Positions 34,570 to 45,357 of a DNA stretch of 64,000 nucleotides are shown one piece after another. The notes under the pieces were generated by a model that searched no databases, was not told the origin of the DNA, and worked only from the letters and a program-made list of their open reading frames with translations. The stretch comes from Agaribacterium sp. ZY112 (GTDB lineage: Bacteria; Pseudomonadota; Gammaproteobacteria; Pseudomonadales; Cellvibrionaceae). A program made the position numbers and the translations under genes. How positions within the stretch are numbered: position 1 is the stretch's first letter; every line of letters begins with the position of its first letter. The stretch covers positions 2,351,001-2,415,000 of the forward strand of contig NZ_CP166840.1 in assembly GCF_041346925.1 (NCBI RefSeq). Reading direction: 5' to 3'.

Positions 34570-35311
34570 AAATTTTACCGCTCTGAGTACATATTGGGCT
34601 TAACAAATATGCGTAACTTGGCATAAGCTTACTTGCAGGGCTTACTGTCATAGGGTCTTCTGCTGGGTAAGCATTTAAGCGTAAGCGAGTGCGAGTTGCG
34701 CCAGGGTCGACACTATTTACACAAATATCACCTAAGCCATCGAGTTCTTCTGCAAGCACTTTCATTAATGCATCACTTGCAGCTTTTGATACTGAATACG
34801 CAGCTGAATATGCTTTGCCTTGGCTTGCACTTTGGTCTGAGGTAAACAAAATACGACCATGCTCACTGTTGCGGATAAGAGGCAGTAGGGCGCGGCTTAA
34901 AAGAAAAGAGGCGTTGATATTTACCTGCATTACTGTTGCCCAGCGCTCAGGACTATATTGTTGTACGGGGGTTCGAGCTCCGAGCTCAGCCGCATTTATT
35001 AAGAGTCCATCAAGTTTGGGAAATTCATTGGCTAAGGCATCGTGCATAGCTGTATAGGCTTCTGCGTTTGCGCTTTCTAGGCTAAGGCAATAAATAGCTG
35101 GCTGAGCTAAGCCTTCTTGCTCAATCTCATCATAGAGCTCTTCAAGTTTGGTTTCACTTCGACCGTGTAATACAACGGTGGCACCGGCACGAGCAAAATA
35201 CAGAGCAGCACAGCGACCAATGCCATCGGTTGCACCGGTAATGAGAATGGTTTTTCCCTTAAATGATGAACTTGATAATTTAAAATCAGAAGGGATTTGT
35301 GAGTTGTGCAT
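34532..35311 (-). CDS. yciK: YciK-type short-chain dehydrogenase/reductase
   Basis: A 259-residue SDR oxidoreductase. The cofactor motif is TGATDGIGR, followed by HGRSE, NAAELG, and catalytic Ser (TSDQSA) with YSVSK. ATG at 35311 is preferred: it has a CGGAAA element at about nine bases, whereas the upstream ATG at 35332 lacks one. The order mtaD-ubiG-mupP-yciK is the Pseudomonas arrangement. The substrate is not known. Confidence 0.88.
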   Translation of the reverse strand: MHNSQIPSDFKLSSSSFKGKTILITGATDGIGRCAALYFARAGATVVLHGRSETKLEELYDEIEQEGLAQPAIYCLSLESANAEAYTAMHDALANEFPKLDGLLINAAELGARTPVQQYSPERWATVMQVNINASFLLSRALLPLIRNSEHGRILFTSDQSASQGKAYSAAYSVSKAASDALMKVLAEELDGLGDICVNSVDPGATRTRLRLNAYPAEDPMTVSPASKLMPSYAYLLSPICTQSGKIFRAQPEHKSLEP

Positions 35312-35364
35312 ATATATTTCCGAAAATGTCATAACGGCTTATTAATCGCAATAAACCGAGTGCT

Positions 35365-36066
35365 TTATGGTTGAGCTTCAGCGATTGTTTCTGGCGCTGC
35401 TAAATTTAAATAGTTATCAATTATTGGCCAGATCTCATCTGCGTGTTCAATATAGTGATCTGCTTGCCAACTCAAGCTGTCTTCGTCTTTGGGGATGTAA
35501 CCATAGTTGGCTGCAATGGTAGGCATACACGCATTTTTTCCGCAGAGAATGTCACGTACATGGTCGCCAATATAGATAGCTTCACTGGGCTTACAGTTGG
35601 CATAGCGGCAGGCTAAGAGTAATGACTCCTCATGAGGTTTGCTTTGCTTGACATGCTCTGGTGAAAGAATACAGCAGGGCGTGCTAGCAAAACGAAATTG
35701 TGTCATCAAAGCATCGGTCAGGGCCTGAGGTTTGTTTGTGGCGATACCCCAAGCCAGCCCTGCATCGCTGATCTTCTTAATTAGTTCATCGATACCGGGG
35801 AAGCTTCTAGTATGTCGGTTGATATTTTGGGTATAGCTATCGAGTAGACGTTGGCGTAAAGGGCCTACTTGCGGGTCATCATCAGTCAGCTGATAACCCA
35901 GCTTAACGAGCGCGTAAGAGCCTTCAGAAACAATGACTCGGGTTTGCTCAAAGGGGAGAGGCTCTAAGCCGTCCTCTTGCATGATAGAGTCTAAAGCGGC
36001 ACTTAAGTCTCTGGCGGTATCAAGTAGGGTGCCATCTAAATCGAAAAAAACGGCTTTGAGTGTCAT
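35365..36066 (-). CDS. mupP: HAD phosphatase MupP (MurNAc-6-phosphate phosphatase)
   Basis: A 233-residue HAD hydrolase with nucleophile motif DLDGTLLD (D9, D11), a cap domain, ATNKP and GDHVRDI. By sequence alone it could be called phosphoglycolate phosphatase (Gph). The place between ubiG and yciK is that of Pseudomonas MupP, which dephosphorylates N-acetylmuramate 6-phosphate in peptidoglycan recycling. It starts one base after the ubiG stop, so the two are coupled. Confidence 0.82.
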   Translation of the reverse strand: MTLKAVFFDLDGTLLDTARDLSAALDSIMQEDGLEPLPFEQTRVIVSEGSYALVKLGYQLTDDDPQVGPLRQRLLDSYTQNINRHTRSFPGIDELIKKISDAGLAWGIATNKPQALTDALMTQFRFASTPCCILSPEHVKQSKPHEESLLLACRYANCKPSEAIYIGDHVRDILCGKNACMPTIAANYGYIPKDEDSLSWQADHYIEHADEIWPIIDNYLNLAAPETIAEAQP

Positions 36067-36067
36067 C

Positions 36068-36784
36068 TTAATTAACCTTTTTGGCTCGAACTAAGTAGTT
36101 AACATCCACAGCTTCTTGGGCTAAATAAAAATGCTGATTGAAGGGGTTAAAACTCATACCACAAACATCTTCGACCACCAGGCCTGCTTCACGAATCCAG
36201 TGGCATAGTTCAGCAGGTTTAATAAATTTTGAATATTCGTGGGTGCCTTTGGGCAAGAGCTTCATAACGTATTCAGCACCAAGGATGGCAAAGGCATACG
36301 ACTTAGGTGTGCGATTTAAGGTTGAAAAGTACAAGCTGCCATTGTCTTTTGCGAGTGCCGCACAGGCTTTAATTGTTGAGCTTGGGTCGGGCACATGCTC
36401 CAGCATTTCCATACAGGTGACAATGTCAAATTGCCCTTCGTTTTCTTTACAAAAATGCTCAGCACTGATTTTTTGGTAGTGAATATCTAAGCCGCTTTCT
36501 AAGGCGTGCAGTTTGGCGACCTCAAGTGGAGCCTCTCCCATATCAATACCGCTTACTTTGGCTCCTCGTTGGGCCATGGCTTCGCTGAGTAAGCCGCCAC
36601 CACAGCCTATGTCGATAAGCGTCTTGTCAGCAACGGGTGTTGCAGAATCCACATAGTTTGCACGTACTGGGTTTAGTTGATGCAGGGGTTTAAATTCGCC
36701 TTCGGGATCCCACCATCGGCTGGCCATGCGTTCAAACTTCTCAATTTCATTGGGGTCTACGTTTGTCTGTTCCGAATTAAGCAT
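36068..36784 (-). CDS. ubiG: Ubiquinone biosynthesis O-methyltransferase UbiG
   Basis: A 238-residue SAM-dependent enzyme that performs both O-methylations of ubiquinone synthesis. It has the family N-terminus (DPNEIEKFERMASRWWDPEGEFKPLH, shown only in part), SAM site DIGCGGGLLSEAMA, and CMEMLEHVPDP. Its ATG overlaps the end of mtaD by eight bases, so it is co-translated with mtaD and mupP. Confidence 0.95.
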   Translation of the reverse strand: MLNSEQTNVDPNEIEKFERMASRWWDPEGEFKPLHQLNPVRANYVDSATPVADKTLIDIGCGGGLLSEAMAQRGAKVSGIDMGEAPLEVAKLHALESGLDIHYQKISAEHFCKENEGQFDIVTCMEMLEHVPDPSSTIKACAALAKDNGSLYFSTLNRTPKSYAFAILGAEYVMKLLPKGTHEYSKFIKPAELCHWIREAGLVVEDVCGMSFNPFNQHFYLAQEAVDVNYLVRAKKVN

Positions 36785-38093
36785 GACGAATTTTGTCCCT
36801 CCAAGCTGAGGCTCGTTTAATCAGTGACTCTTGGTTTATACGGCTGAGCTTACCTTGATTGACAAGGTGCTGACCATTTACCCACAGATGACTGACTTGG
36901 TTTTGACTGTAAATGATTTGGCTCGCAGGGTTGTATACGGGCTGGGCTGTTAGCTCGCTTAGGTCTATAGCGCAAATGTCAGCCGCTTTCCCCACCTCTA
37001 AAGATCCACACTGCTTATCTATGCCTAGTGCTTTAGCGCCGGCCATTGTTGCCATATAAAGGCTGTCATGGGCATTTAAACTAGAGGCGTCCATGGTTTG
37101 AAACTTGGCGAGTAAAGCTGCTTGTTTTATTTCATTAAGCATACTCAAATCGTTGTTGCTCGCCGCCCCATCGGTACCTAAGGCGACGTTAATTCCTTCG
37201 CGGAGTAAGTCCTTAACAGGGCATAGGCCGCTGGCTAGTTTTAAATTTGAATCTGGGCAGTGTACAACGTGGGCGCCACTGCTTTTGAGCACTCTAAGGT
37301 CACTCTCATCGACTTGAGTCATATGCACGCACTGAGCGAGTGGTGAGAGCAAGCCTAGCTCAGCCAGTCGTTTACTTGGTCGTTGACCTGATTCAGAAAC
37401 GGCCCGCTCCACTTCTTCAGCCGTTTCATGAAGGTGAATTTGTATCGGCGCTTGTAGCTCTTCGGCCAGAGTGCTGATTTGGCGTAATACATCATCGCTA
37501 ACGGTATAGGGGGCATGTGGGCCAAAAGCGATATTAATACGGTCGTGTGAACGGTAGTGATCGTGGAGGGCCAAGCCCTTGTGGATGTAGTCGTCAGGCC
37601 CTTGGCCCCAAGGGGTAGGAAAGTCGAGTACAGGGAAGGCGATTTGGGCACGAATACCACTTTCGTGGGCAACTTCAGCAGCTGTTTCAGGGAAAAAATA
37701 CATATCGCTAAAACAGCTCGTGCCACTTAAGAGCATTTCAGCAATAGCAAGCTCGGTGCCGTCTCTTACAAAGCTCTCGTTAACCCAACGGCTTTCTGCC
37801 GGCCAAATATGTTCTTCAAGCCAGGTCATTAAGGGCAGGTCATCAGCATAACCACGCAATAAGCTCATTGCCGCATGGCCGTGAGCATTTATTAAGCCCG
37901 GTATAAGCGCTTGGTTTTTGAGCTCGATAAAGCTGTTTGCTTGATATCGTTGTTGAAGCTCGGACTGAAGAACGATGTCTACAATCTTTCCTTCGTTTAT
38001 AATCAGCGCCGAGTCTTCAAGAATGCGGCCCTTGGGAATAATAGGAATTATCCAGCTTGCACTGATGGCTAGCTCAACGTGGTGCAGACTCAT
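36777..38093 (-). CDS. mtaD: 5-methylthioadenosine/S-adenosylhomocysteine deaminase MtaD
   Basis: A 438-residue TRZ/ATZ-type metal-dependent amidohydrolase. Metal ligands are seen in NAHGHAAMSLLRG, in GPHAPYTV, IHLHETAEEV, and GTDGAASNND. In Pseudomonas the same gene precedes ubiG and deaminates methylthioadenosine to methylthioinosine. It heads the mtaD-ubiG-mupP-yciK operon. Its link to UbiG may be removal of S-adenosylhomocysteine-type products, which is inference. Confidence 0.88.
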   Translation of the reverse strand: MSLHHVELAISASWIIPIIPKGRILEDSALIINEGKIVDIVLQSELQQRYQANSFIELKNQALIPGLINAHGHAAMSLLRGYADDLPLMTWLEEHIWPAESRWVNESFVRDGTELAIAEMLLSGTSCFSDMYFFPETAAEVAHESGIRAQIAFPVLDFPTPWGQGPDDYIHKGLALHDHYRSHDRINIAFGPHAPYTVSDDVLRQISTLAEELQAPIQIHLHETAEEVERAVSESGQRPSKRLAELGLLSPLAQCVHMTQVDESDLRVLKSSGAHVVHCPDSNLKLASGLCPVKDLLREGINVALGTDGAASNNDLSMLNEIKQAALLAKFQTMDASSLNAHDSLYMATMAGAKALGIDKQCGSLEVGKAADICAIDLSELTAQPVYNPASQIIYSQNQVSHLWVNGQHLVNQGKLSRINQESLIKRASAWRDKIRHA

Positions 38094-38176
38094 GCCCTGA
38101 GTAGTCCTAGGTATTGATAAGCAGGTAAGTATACCCGAATGGCCCAGAGCCTGTTCACCCTTTAATGAGAATAGCT

Positions 38177-38362
38177 ATGTCTAATGTGCTGCCCTTTAAG
38201 CGGCCCAGCCCCCACCAGAAACACAAAGGCCGCAGCCTTTGCCGCCGCGGTTTTCACAAGTGGAAGGTGAAAACAGAGCAAAAGTTCGATGTTAAACAAG
38301 GTCGCCTCGTAACAGTATTGATCTGTGAGCGCTGCGGCGAAACAAAGCATAAGTTGATTTAA
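38177..38362 (+). CDS. Small zinc-ribbon-like protein
   Basis: A 61-residue basic protein from ATG 38177; an in-frame ATG at 38165 is possible. It has one Cys and one His (LCRRGFHKWKV) followed 25 residues later by ICERCGETKHK, so a C...H...CxxC zinc site is likely. The pattern resembles DUF1660-type small proteins. Its stop overlaps the DUF2288 start (TAATG), so they are translated together. The function is unknown. Confidence 0.65.
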   Translation: MSNVLPFKRPSPHQKHKGRSLCRRGFHKWKVKTEQKFDVKQGRLVTVLICERCGETKHKLI

Positions 38363-38700
38363 TGACAGATAAAGAAAGTAATAAAACTAACAGTTCAGCA
38401 CTCAGTGAGCCGCTGAACGAGCAGATCCAACAAGAGCTCAACCGAGAATGCGCTAAAATTCCGTGGTCTGAACTACAGCGCTTTTTTGCGTCTGGTATTG
38501 CGGTATCGGTCGCCAAGGAACTTGATTTAATTGAAGTTGCTCAGTTTATTCATGCTGATGATGCTGCACGAATAAACGCTTATATGGAAAGTGGCTTAAT
38601 TGCTCAAGTGAGTGATGAGCAGGCGCAGCAATGGATTCGAGATGATGCGAGTGTATGGGCGCTGGTTATTAAACCTTGGGTACTCGTTCAAGCAGCTTAA
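38362..38700 (+). CDS. DUF2288 family protein
   Basis: A 112-residue cytoplasmic protein matching the DUF2288 pattern: AKIPWSELQRFFASGIAVSV, ELDLIEVA, and the C-terminal WALVIKPWVLVQ. The family is conserved in gammaproteobacteria and cyanobacteria without a known role. It is coupled to the small zinc-ribbon-like gene by a one-base overlap. Confidence 0.82.
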   Translation: MTDKESNKTNSSALSEPLNEQIQQELNRECAKIPWSELQRFFASGIAVSVAKELDLIEVAQFIHADDAARINAYMESGLIAQVSDEQAQQWIRDDASVWALVIKPWVLVQAA

Positions 38701-38826
38701 CTATGACATGTTTAGGCCTTGGTTCTAGGCCCTAGTTTTTGTCCTATGTGGCCCCTCTTTACGGCAAGGTTCTTGCCAGTGTGCTATATAAAGTTATGCC
38801 GTTTATTTATATAGCGAGGCACTTTC

Positions 38827-41253
38827 TTGCCTCAGGAGTTGGCAAAACTTATGGCCCGGCAAGATCGTGAGCAAGCTAATCCGCAGGCTGTTGGCCGTTC
38901 TGAGTTGAGCGCTGAAGCAGCTAGCGCTCCTTCGTTAGAAAGTACCTTAGAAAGTACGGGCGTAGGTACTTGGGATTGGCATATTCCTTCTGATCAACTG
39001 AGTTTTAATAGACGCTGGGCTGAGATTGTCGGTTTTACTTTAGAAGAGTTAGCCCCTCTTGGTGCTAAGGCCTGGAGTGAATTGTGCCACCCAGGTGATT
39101 TAAGCCGTTTTAATCACACTGTCGAGTCTTGCCTTGAAGGCTCCGGTTATTACGAGTGCGAAGTACGTATGCGGCATCGTGCCGGTCACTGGGTTTGGAT
39201 TCTTGATTCGGGTAAGGTGCTTGAGCGTGATGCTGATGGCAAAGCCCTGCGTATGATGGGCACTCACCTCGATATCACTGATAAAAAGCACAGCGAACAG
39301 ATGCTGGAGCGTCAAACACAACTGTTTGAGGTGATGAGTGATCAGGGGCGAATCGGTGCGTGGTCCTATGATATCGAAAGCGGCCAAGTCTACTGGTCGT
39401 CGATGACGAGAAAAATCCACGAAGTTTCTGACAGTTTTATTCCTGAAGTTGAATCAGGGATAAATTTCTATAAAGAAGGAGAGAGCCGAGATACCATCAG
39501 TCGCGTGGTTGCCGAGGGGATAAACCAAGGTAAATCTTGGAACGTTGAGTTAATACTCGTAACAGCAAAAGGTCGAGAAATCTGGGTCGCTGCTACAGGG
39601 TCAGCAGAATTTGAAGGTGGAAAATGTGTTCGCCTCTATGGTTCTTTTCAGGATATCGATAAGCGTAAGCGCTCAGAGCAGGCTTTAATTGAGGCCAAAG
39701 AGCAAGCCGAGCAAGCCGCTCAAGCTAAAAGTGAATTTTTGGCTATGATGAGCCATGAGATTCGTACGCCCTTAAATGGGGTTCTGGGTATGCTGAGTTT
39801 GTTGCAGCGTAGCAACTTGGATGATGAGCAAGTTCGCAAGGCCCAAATCGCGCGCAACAGTGCAGAGAGTTTACTGCAGATCATTAATGACATTCTCGAT
39901 TTTACGAAGGTGGATGCAGGGCACTTAGATCTCGCAAATCAAGATTTTAACCTTCACGCGCTGCTCGATGACATGTCTGAGGGCATGGCGTTAAGAGCGC
40001 AAGAGAAACAACTGGAGCTCGTGGTTGATCAGTGTGAAGTCGATAATGGCTGGGTTCACGGTGACGAAGGGCGTTTGCGTCAAGTCTTGGTGAATTTGGT
40101 CGGTAACGCCATCAAGTTCACCGAAAAAGGAGAAATACTTGTTCGAGCATGCCTCGTTAAATATGGGCAATCAAGGCAGTTGGAGCTGGATGTTTGTGAC
40201 AGCGGTATTGGCATTGATGAAGCGCAGCTTGAATATCTGTTTGAACCATTCACACAGGCAGATAGTTCAGTCACTCGTAACTATGGGGGCACAGGTTTAG
40301 GGCTTGCTATTAGTCATAAGCTTTGCGCTTTGATGGGGGGGAGTTTGTCTGTACGCAGCCGCTTACAAGAGGGCTCAACGTTTACGGTTTCGATTGAGTT
40401 GGGACAGGCACAAACCCCGATTGAAACCGACCCGATTGATTTACAATTTTGCGATGTGCTAATTATTGTTTCAAATACAGCGCAGCGCTCGATGTTAGAG
40501 CGTCAGTTTGGGCTTTGGGGAGCTCGTGTCACTGCGGCTGATAGCTACGAGCTGGCCATTAAACTTGCGACATCTATGGGGCGAGATCAGCCTTATGCTT
40601 TGGTCTTGGTTGAAGGCCAGCTAAATGATGGCAGTGCAGAGGCCTTTGCCTACAAGTTTCACAGTGTTACACATTTAAAAGCGTCGCCGTTGGTACTTTT
40701 AAATCCAATGAATGATCGTTTTATTGGTGATCAGCTTGAGAATCTGGGGTATCGATTGCAGCTACCTAAACCCATTACTCGCAGCGACTTATTACTGGCT
40801 CTCAACTTAATTGAGTTGGCGCCAGCGGATGTTCCAGAAATAAAAAGTGAGTCGGGCTACCAAGAAAATATATTGTTAGTCGAAGACAACATGGTGAATC
40901 AAGAAGTGGCTTTAATGATGCTTGAGGACATGGAGAAATCGGCAACCGTTGCGAAGCATGGTGCAGAAGCGATTGCCTTGATGAAGGCTGCCGATGAACA
41001 AAGCCCTTTTACCTTAGTTCTTATGGACTGCCAAATGCCAGTGCTTGATGGTTATGAGGCCACTAAGGCAATTAGGCAGGGCGAGGCGGGGGATCGATAT
41101 CGGCGTGTGCCTATTTTGGCGATGACAGCCAATGCCATGAAAGGAGATAAAGAAAAGTGCTTAAATGCCGGCATGGATGATTATCTAGCTAAGCCTTTTG
41201 ATGAAGAGGACTTGACTCAGCTTCTTGGCCGCTGGGCGAAGGGTCTTGCTTAA
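38827..41253 (+). CDS. PAS-containing hybrid histidine kinase
   Basis: An 808-residue soluble-looking kinase with no evident membrane segment. Two PAS domains with PAC ends (about 36-155 and 165-280) lead to a HisKA helix with phosphoaccepting H310 in MMSHEIRTPLNG. The ATPase domain follows (NLVGNAIKFTEKG, DSGIGI, YGGTGLGLAIS). A degenerate receiver (about 545-665) has Glu (E596) at the phosphoacceptor site, and a canonical receiver (about 685-805) has D734 in LMDCQMPVLDG. The TTG start has a GAGG element seven bases upstream; ATG 38851 is an alternative. The partner regulator is not adjacent. Confidence 0.9.
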   Translation: MPQELAKLMARQDREQANPQAVGRSELSAEAASAPSLESTLESTGVGTWDWHIPSDQLSFNRRWAEIVGFTLEELAPLGAKAWSELCHPGDLSRFNHTVESCLEGSGYYECEVRMRHRAGHWVWILDSGKVLERDADGKALRMMGTHLDITDKKHSEQMLERQTQLFEVMSDQGRIGAWSYDIESGQVYWSSMTRKIHEVSDSFIPEVESGINFYKEGESRDTISRVVAEGINQGKSWNVELILVTAKGREIWVAATGSAEFEGGKCVRLYGSFQDIDKRKRSEQALIEAKEQAEQAAQAKSEFLAMMSHEIRTPLNGVLGMLSLLQRSNLDDEQVRKAQIARNSAESLLQIINDILDFTKVDAGHLDLANQDFNLHALLDDMSEGMALRAQEKQLELVVDQCEVDNGWVHGDEGRLRQVLVNLVGNAIKFTEKGEILVRACLVKYGQSRQLELDVCDSGIGIDEAQLEYLFEPFTQADSSVTRNYGGTGLGLAISHKLCALMGGSLSVRSRLQEGSTFTVSIELGQAQTPIETDPIDLQFCDVLIIVSNTAQRSMLERQFGLWGARVTAADSYELAIKLATSMGRDQPYALVLVEGQLNDGSAEAFAYKFHSVTHLKASPLVLLNPMNDRFIGDQLENLGYRLQLPKPITRSDLLLALNLIELAPADVPEIKSESGYQENILLVEDNMVNQEVALMMLEDMEKSATVAKHGAEAIALMKAADEQSPFTLVLMDCQMPVLDGYEATKAIRQGEAGDRYRRVPILAMTANAMKGDKEKCLNAGMDDYLAKPFDEEDLTQLLGRWAKGLA

Positions 41254-41475
41254 GATGCAGGAGCCTATGTGTAGCTGTATTGGCTCGTCGTATTTAGCAT
41301 GCCACTGTTTTAACAGCTCTTGTTCTTGCCTGCATACGTAAATATTCCTTCTTATTTATTCTTGTTAGCCTAAAGCTATGAGTCTTATTTATTTAACTAA
41401 ATATGACTATTATGTTGTATGCGCTAAAGTGACAGCATATTCAATTCAAAGTACAAAACGCACTAGGAGTGTCTT

Positions 41476-42213
41476 ATGTTAGAAAATAAAGAAGGTCAAT
41501 CAGTCCCCCAAGTTAGCTTCCCTGTCCGTGTTGATGATGCGTGGCAAACTTGGCAATCCAGTGAGCTATTTGCAGGTAAAAAAGTTGTTGTTTTTGCTTT
41601 ACCGGGTGCTTTTACTCCAACCTGCTCATCTAGCCACCTACCTCGTTACAACGAGTTAGCGCCGGTGTTTAAAGAGCATGGTGTTGATGACATTATCTGT
41701 CTTTCTGTGAACGATACCTTTGTGATGAATGCTTGGGAAAAAGATCAGCAAGCTGCACATATTCGCTTTCTACCAGATGGTAGCGGTGAGTTTAGTGAAG
41801 GCATGGACATGCTTGTTGATAAAAGCGATATAGGTTTTGGCAAGCGTAGCTGGCGCTACTCTATGTTGGTTAATGATGGTGTGGTTGAAAAAATGTTCAT
41901 TGAAGCTGATGTACCTGGCGACCCGTTTGAGGTAAGTGATGCCGATACCATGCTTAATTATGTTGCACCAAATGCAATATTACCGCCTAAAATTAGTTTG
42001 TTTACCAAACCAGGTTGTCCACATTGTGCGAATGCAAAAGCGGCTTTGGATGAAAAAGGATTAGCTTATGAAGTGATTGAGCTTGGCTCTGATGGCATTA
42101 GTTACACCTCACTAGCGGCAGTGAGCGGCCAGTTAACAGCGCCACAAGTCTTTGTTGATGGTGAACACATTGGTGGTTCTGAAGATTTAAGCGCTTGGCT
42201 TGCGAATAAATAA
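41476..42213 (+). CDS. Peroxiredoxin-5/glutaredoxin fusion protein
   Basis: A 245-residue hybrid peroxidase. Residues 1-160 are a Prx5-type peroxiredoxin with peroxidatic C50 in [16 protein letters not shown]. Residues 168-245 are a glutaredoxin with the CPHC active site (C181, C184) and TAPQVFVDG. The fusion lets glutathione reduce the peroxidase directly, as in the characterised Haemophilus influenzae enzyme. OxyR control would be usual, but I could not identify a clear OxyR site. A strong terminator follows. Confidence 0.93.
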   Translation: MLENKEGQSVPQVSFPVRVDDAWQTWQSSELFAGKKVVVFALPGAFTPTCSSSHLPRYNELAPVFKEHGVDDIICLSVNDTFVMNAWEKDQQAAHIRFLPDGSGEFSEGMDMLVDKSDIGFGKRSWRYSMLVNDGVVEKMFIEADVPGDPFEVSDADTMLNYVAPNAILPPKISLFTKPGCPHCANAKAALDEKGLAYEVIELGSDGISYTSLAAVSGQLTAPQVFVDGEHIGGSEDLSAWLANK

Positions 42214-42270
42214 GTTTAATAGCAATATTTATTGCGTTGAGAGTTGTTTTTAAAAAGCGTTTTTACGCTT

Positions 42271-42308
42271 AACCAGTTAGCCCGCTACTATGGGCTAACT
42301 GGTTTTTT
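42271..42308 (+). terminator. Strong intrinsic terminator after the Prx-Grx gene
   Basis: A 13-bp perfect stem (AACCAGTTAGCCC / GGGCTAACTGGTT) with an eight-base loop, ending in a run of six T. It points to the plus-strand peroxidase gene. A smaller hairpin (AAGCGT/ACGCTT, 42255-42270) lies just before it. Confidence 0.85.
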
Positions 42309-42332
42309 AATAAGCGAATGCTTGTATCTAGC

Positions 42333-45149
42333 TTAGAGGCTAGCAATTTTCTCTTTCTGTTCGCTTAATTTCGCAAAAGCAGCTTCGGTTTCGGCTAAGC
42401 GGTCTTTCTCTTTTTGAACCACCTCAGCAGGTGCATTATCCACAAACTTAGCATTACTCAGTTTGCCTTTTAGGGCACCGAGATTTTTCTCAAGCTTAGC
42501 TAATTCTTTATCAAGGCGAGCAAGCTCGGCATCTTTATCAATTAACCCAGCTAGTGGTACCTGAATCTCAAGATCACCGACTAGGGCGGTGGCAGAAAGA
42601 GGCGCTTCTTGTCCTGCGTTTAACCAAGTGATGGACTCCAGTGACGCCAGCTTACTCAAGAATTGTTTGTTCTCGTTTAAGCGGCGCTGATCGTCGTCCG
42701 AGCCGTTATTGAAATAAATAGCAAGCTGCTTAGAAGGGCTCACGTTCATTTCACCGCGAATACCACGAATACCTATAATGACACTTTGTAGCCATTCAAC
42801 GTCATCGATGGCTTGTGTATCCACCTTGCTGGTATCGGGTTCGGGGTAGGCGGCAAGCATTAAGGTCTCGCCTTCAACACCAGCAAGAGGCTTCACGCGC
42901 TGCCAAATTTCCTCAGTGATAAATGGCATCATTGGGTGGGCAAGACGTAAAATAGTTTCTAGTACACGCACTAGAGTTTGACGTGTACCACGTTGAACCG
43001 CTTCACTGGCATCTTCATTCCAAAGTACAGGTTTAGTTAGCTCAAGGTACCAGTCGCAGTAATCTTTCCAAATGAAGTCATAGAGTGCTTGGCTGGCTAG
43101 GTCTAAACGGTAGCTGGAAAAACCGTCAATCACAGCTTGCTCTGCTTGTTGTAGACGAGCAACGATCCAGCGATCAGCCAGACTTAATTCAACGTCACCA
43201 CCGTTTTGACCACAGTCTTTATCTTCGGTGTTCATAAACACGTAGTTTGATGCATTCCACAGCTTGTTACAGAAGTTGCGAAAGCCCTCAATACGGCCTA
43301 CATCGAAATTAATATCGCGTCCAGTTGAGGCTAGTGAGTAGTAGGTGTAACGCAGCGCATCGGTACCGTAAGGTGCAATACCTTCGGGAAACTCTTTGCG
43401 TGTTTGTTTTTCGATTTTTGTTTTTAGCTTAGGTACCTGCATACCTGCGGTACGTTTTTGCACCAAGGTTTCAAGGTCAATACCGTCAATCAAATCAATG
43501 GGGTCGAGTACATTGCCTTTTGATTTTGACATTTTCTGGCCGTGGCTATCTCGCACAAGGCCGTGAACATAAACGGTTTTAAACGGAACTTCTTTCTTGA
43601 AATAGAGGGTGAGCATAATCATACGCGCAACCCAGAAGAAGATGATGTCAAACCCTGTCACTAGCACCGAACTAGGGTGGAAAGTTTTTAATAAATCAGT
43701 ATCTTCTGGCCAGCCCAAGGTGCCAAAGGTCCAAAGGCCTGAGCTAAACCAAGTATCAAGTACATCGTCGTCTTGTTTAAGGATAGCGTCGTCGGCGATC
43801 TTGTGTTTCGTTCGTACATCGGCTTCGGAGCGACCAACGTAAACCTTGCCATCTTCGTCATACCAAGCAGGAATACGGTGTCCCCACCAAAGTTGACGGC
43901 TAATACACCAGTCTTGAATATCGCGCATCCACGAGAAGTACATGTTTTCGTACTGTTTGGGAACAAAATCGATATCACCGCCGTCCACTGCCTTGATGGC
44001 TTCATCGGCTAATGGTTGGGTTTTTACATACCACTGGTTGGTTAGGTAAGGTTCAATGACCACACCACTGCGATCGCCGCGTGGGACTTTGAGTTTGTGA
44101 TCGTCTATTTTTTCTAATAAACCGAGTGCTTCAAGATCGGCCACCACCTTTTTACGTGCTTCAAAACGATCTAGCCCTTGAAACTCTTCAGGGACCTGTT
44201 TGTTCATGGTGGCATCGTCAGTGAAGACGTTAATCATCGGCAGCTTGTGACGTTGACCGACTTCATAGTCGTTAAAATCATGAGCGGGGGTGATCTTGAC
44301 GCAACCGGTACCAAATTCAGCATCAACGTAATCATCCGCAATAATAGGGATCTCACGGTCGGTCAGTGGCAATTTAATAAATTTACCAACAAGGTCTTTA
44401 TAGCGCTCATCGTTGGGGTTTACAGCAACCGCGGTATCACCCAGCATGGTTTCAGGGCGGGTGGTGGCGACAATTATGTAGTCTACACCAGCCACTCCCG
44501 GCTTCCCGCCTTCCGTGGCACTGGTACTTCCTTGTACGGCGTCCGCCAACGGGTAGCGGAAGTGCCACATATGGCCATTTTCTTCTTCGCTGATCACTTC
44601 TAAATCAGAAATAGCGGTGTGCAGTTTTGGATCCCAGTTTACCAAGCGTTTACCACGGTAAATCAGATCGTCTTCATAGAGTCGAATAAAGACTTCTTGC
44701 ACCGCTTCGTAAAAACCGTCATCCATGGTGAAGCGCTCACGGCTCCAGTCAGGAGATGCACCTAAGCGACGAAGCTGTCGGCAAATATTACCGCCGCTTT
44801 CTTCTTTCCATTCCCAAATGCGATCGATGAATTTCTCTCGGCCCAGCTCATGCTTATTTGTGCCTTCGGCATCCAGTAGGCGCTCAACCACCATTTGCGT
44901 TGCAATACCCGCGTGGTCGGTACCGACTTGCCACAGTGTGTTGCAACCTTTCATGCGGTGGTAGCGGATCAGCGCATCCATAATACTTTCTTGAAAGCCG
45001 TGACCCATGTGTAGGCTGCCGGTGACATTCGGCGGTGGGATCATAATGCTATAAGGGTCGCCTTTACCGCTAGGGGCAAAGTAGTTTTTGGCTTCCCAGT
45101 CTTGATACCACTTGGTTTCAATTGAGGCGGGCTGGTAGGTCTTATCCAT
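42333..45149 (-). CDS. valS: Valyl-tRNA synthetase
   Basis: A 938-residue class I aminoacyl-tRNA synthetase that charges tRNA-Val. The HIGH-type motif is [12 protein letters not shown], the signature lysine motif is [12 protein letters not shown], and an editing domain lies between. The C-terminus is the valine-specific coiled-coil arm ([19 protein letters not shown]). In Pseudomonas it follows holC; here a DUF349 gene lies between, with a 258-base gap and a hairpin before valS. Confidence 0.97.
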   Translation of the reverse strand: MDKTYQPASIETKWYQDWEAKNYFAPSGKGDPYSIMIPPPNVTGSLHMGHGFQESIMDALIRYHRMKGCNTLWQVGTDHAGIATQMVVERLLDAEGTNKHELGREKFIDRIWEWKEESGGNICRQLRRLGASPDWSRERFTMDDGFYEAVQEVFIRLYEDDLIYRGKRLVNWDPKLHTAISDLEVISEEENGHMWHFRYPLADAVQGSTSATEGGKPGVAGVDYIIVATTRPETMLGDTAVAVNPNDERYKDLVGKFIKLPLTDREIPIIADDYVDAEFGTGCVKITPAHDFNDYEVGQRHKLPMINVFTDDATMNKQVPEEFQGLDRFEARKKVVADLEALGLLEKIDDHKLKVPRGDRSGVVIEPYLTNQWYVKTQPLADEAIKAVDGGDIDFVPKQYENMYFSWMRDIQDWCISRQLWWGHRIPAWYDEDGKVYVGRSEADVRTKHKIADDAILKQDDDVLDTWFSSGLWTFGTLGWPEDTDLLKTFHPSSVLVTGFDIIFFWVARMIMLTLYFKKEVPFKTVYVHGLVRDSHGQKMSKSKGNVLDPIDLIDGIDLETLVQKRTAGMQVPKLKTKIEKQTRKEFPEGIAPYGTDALRYTYYSLASTGRDINFDVGRIEGFRNFCNKLWNASNYVFMNTEDKDCGQNGGDVELSLADRWIVARLQQAEQAVIDGFSSYRLDLASQALYDFIWKDYCDWYLELTKPVLWNEDASEAVQRGTRQTLVRVLETILRLAHPMMPFITEEIWQRVKPLAGVEGETLMLAAYPEPDTSKVDTQAIDDVEWLQSVIIGIRGIRGEMNVSPSKQLAIYFNNGSDDDQRRLNENKQFLSKLASLESITWLNAGQEAPLSATALVGDLEIQVPLAGLIDKDAELARLDKELAKLEKNLGALKGKLSNAKFVDNAPAEVVQKEKDRLAETEAAFAKLSEQKEKIASL

Positions 45150-45357
45150 CGTATGCTGACTTTTCGCTAAGTTAATTCGCTAAGATTGGTAGCTGTGACG
45201 TGAAAGGCACGTCGCAAGCGCTAAAAACGAAAAATTATAACACGGGCAAATCAGGAAGTGCTGGGCAAATGATATGCGATTGCCATTAATAAAACCGCTT
45301 AAACTAAGGTGGATGCCGCTCTTAGAGGGGCTCGGGCTCAGATCGTATTCTCAAACT

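Noticed and set aside
35365..36066. Calling the HAD phosphatase phosphoglycolate phosphatase (Gph)
   Set aside because: The sequence alone does not exclude it, but the ubiG-mupP-yciK gene order strongly favours MupP.
41254..41475. OxyR-type half-sites before the peroxiredoxin-glutaredoxin gene
   Set aside because: The region is AT-rich and contains several CTAT and ATAT pieces, but no arrangement with the required spacing.
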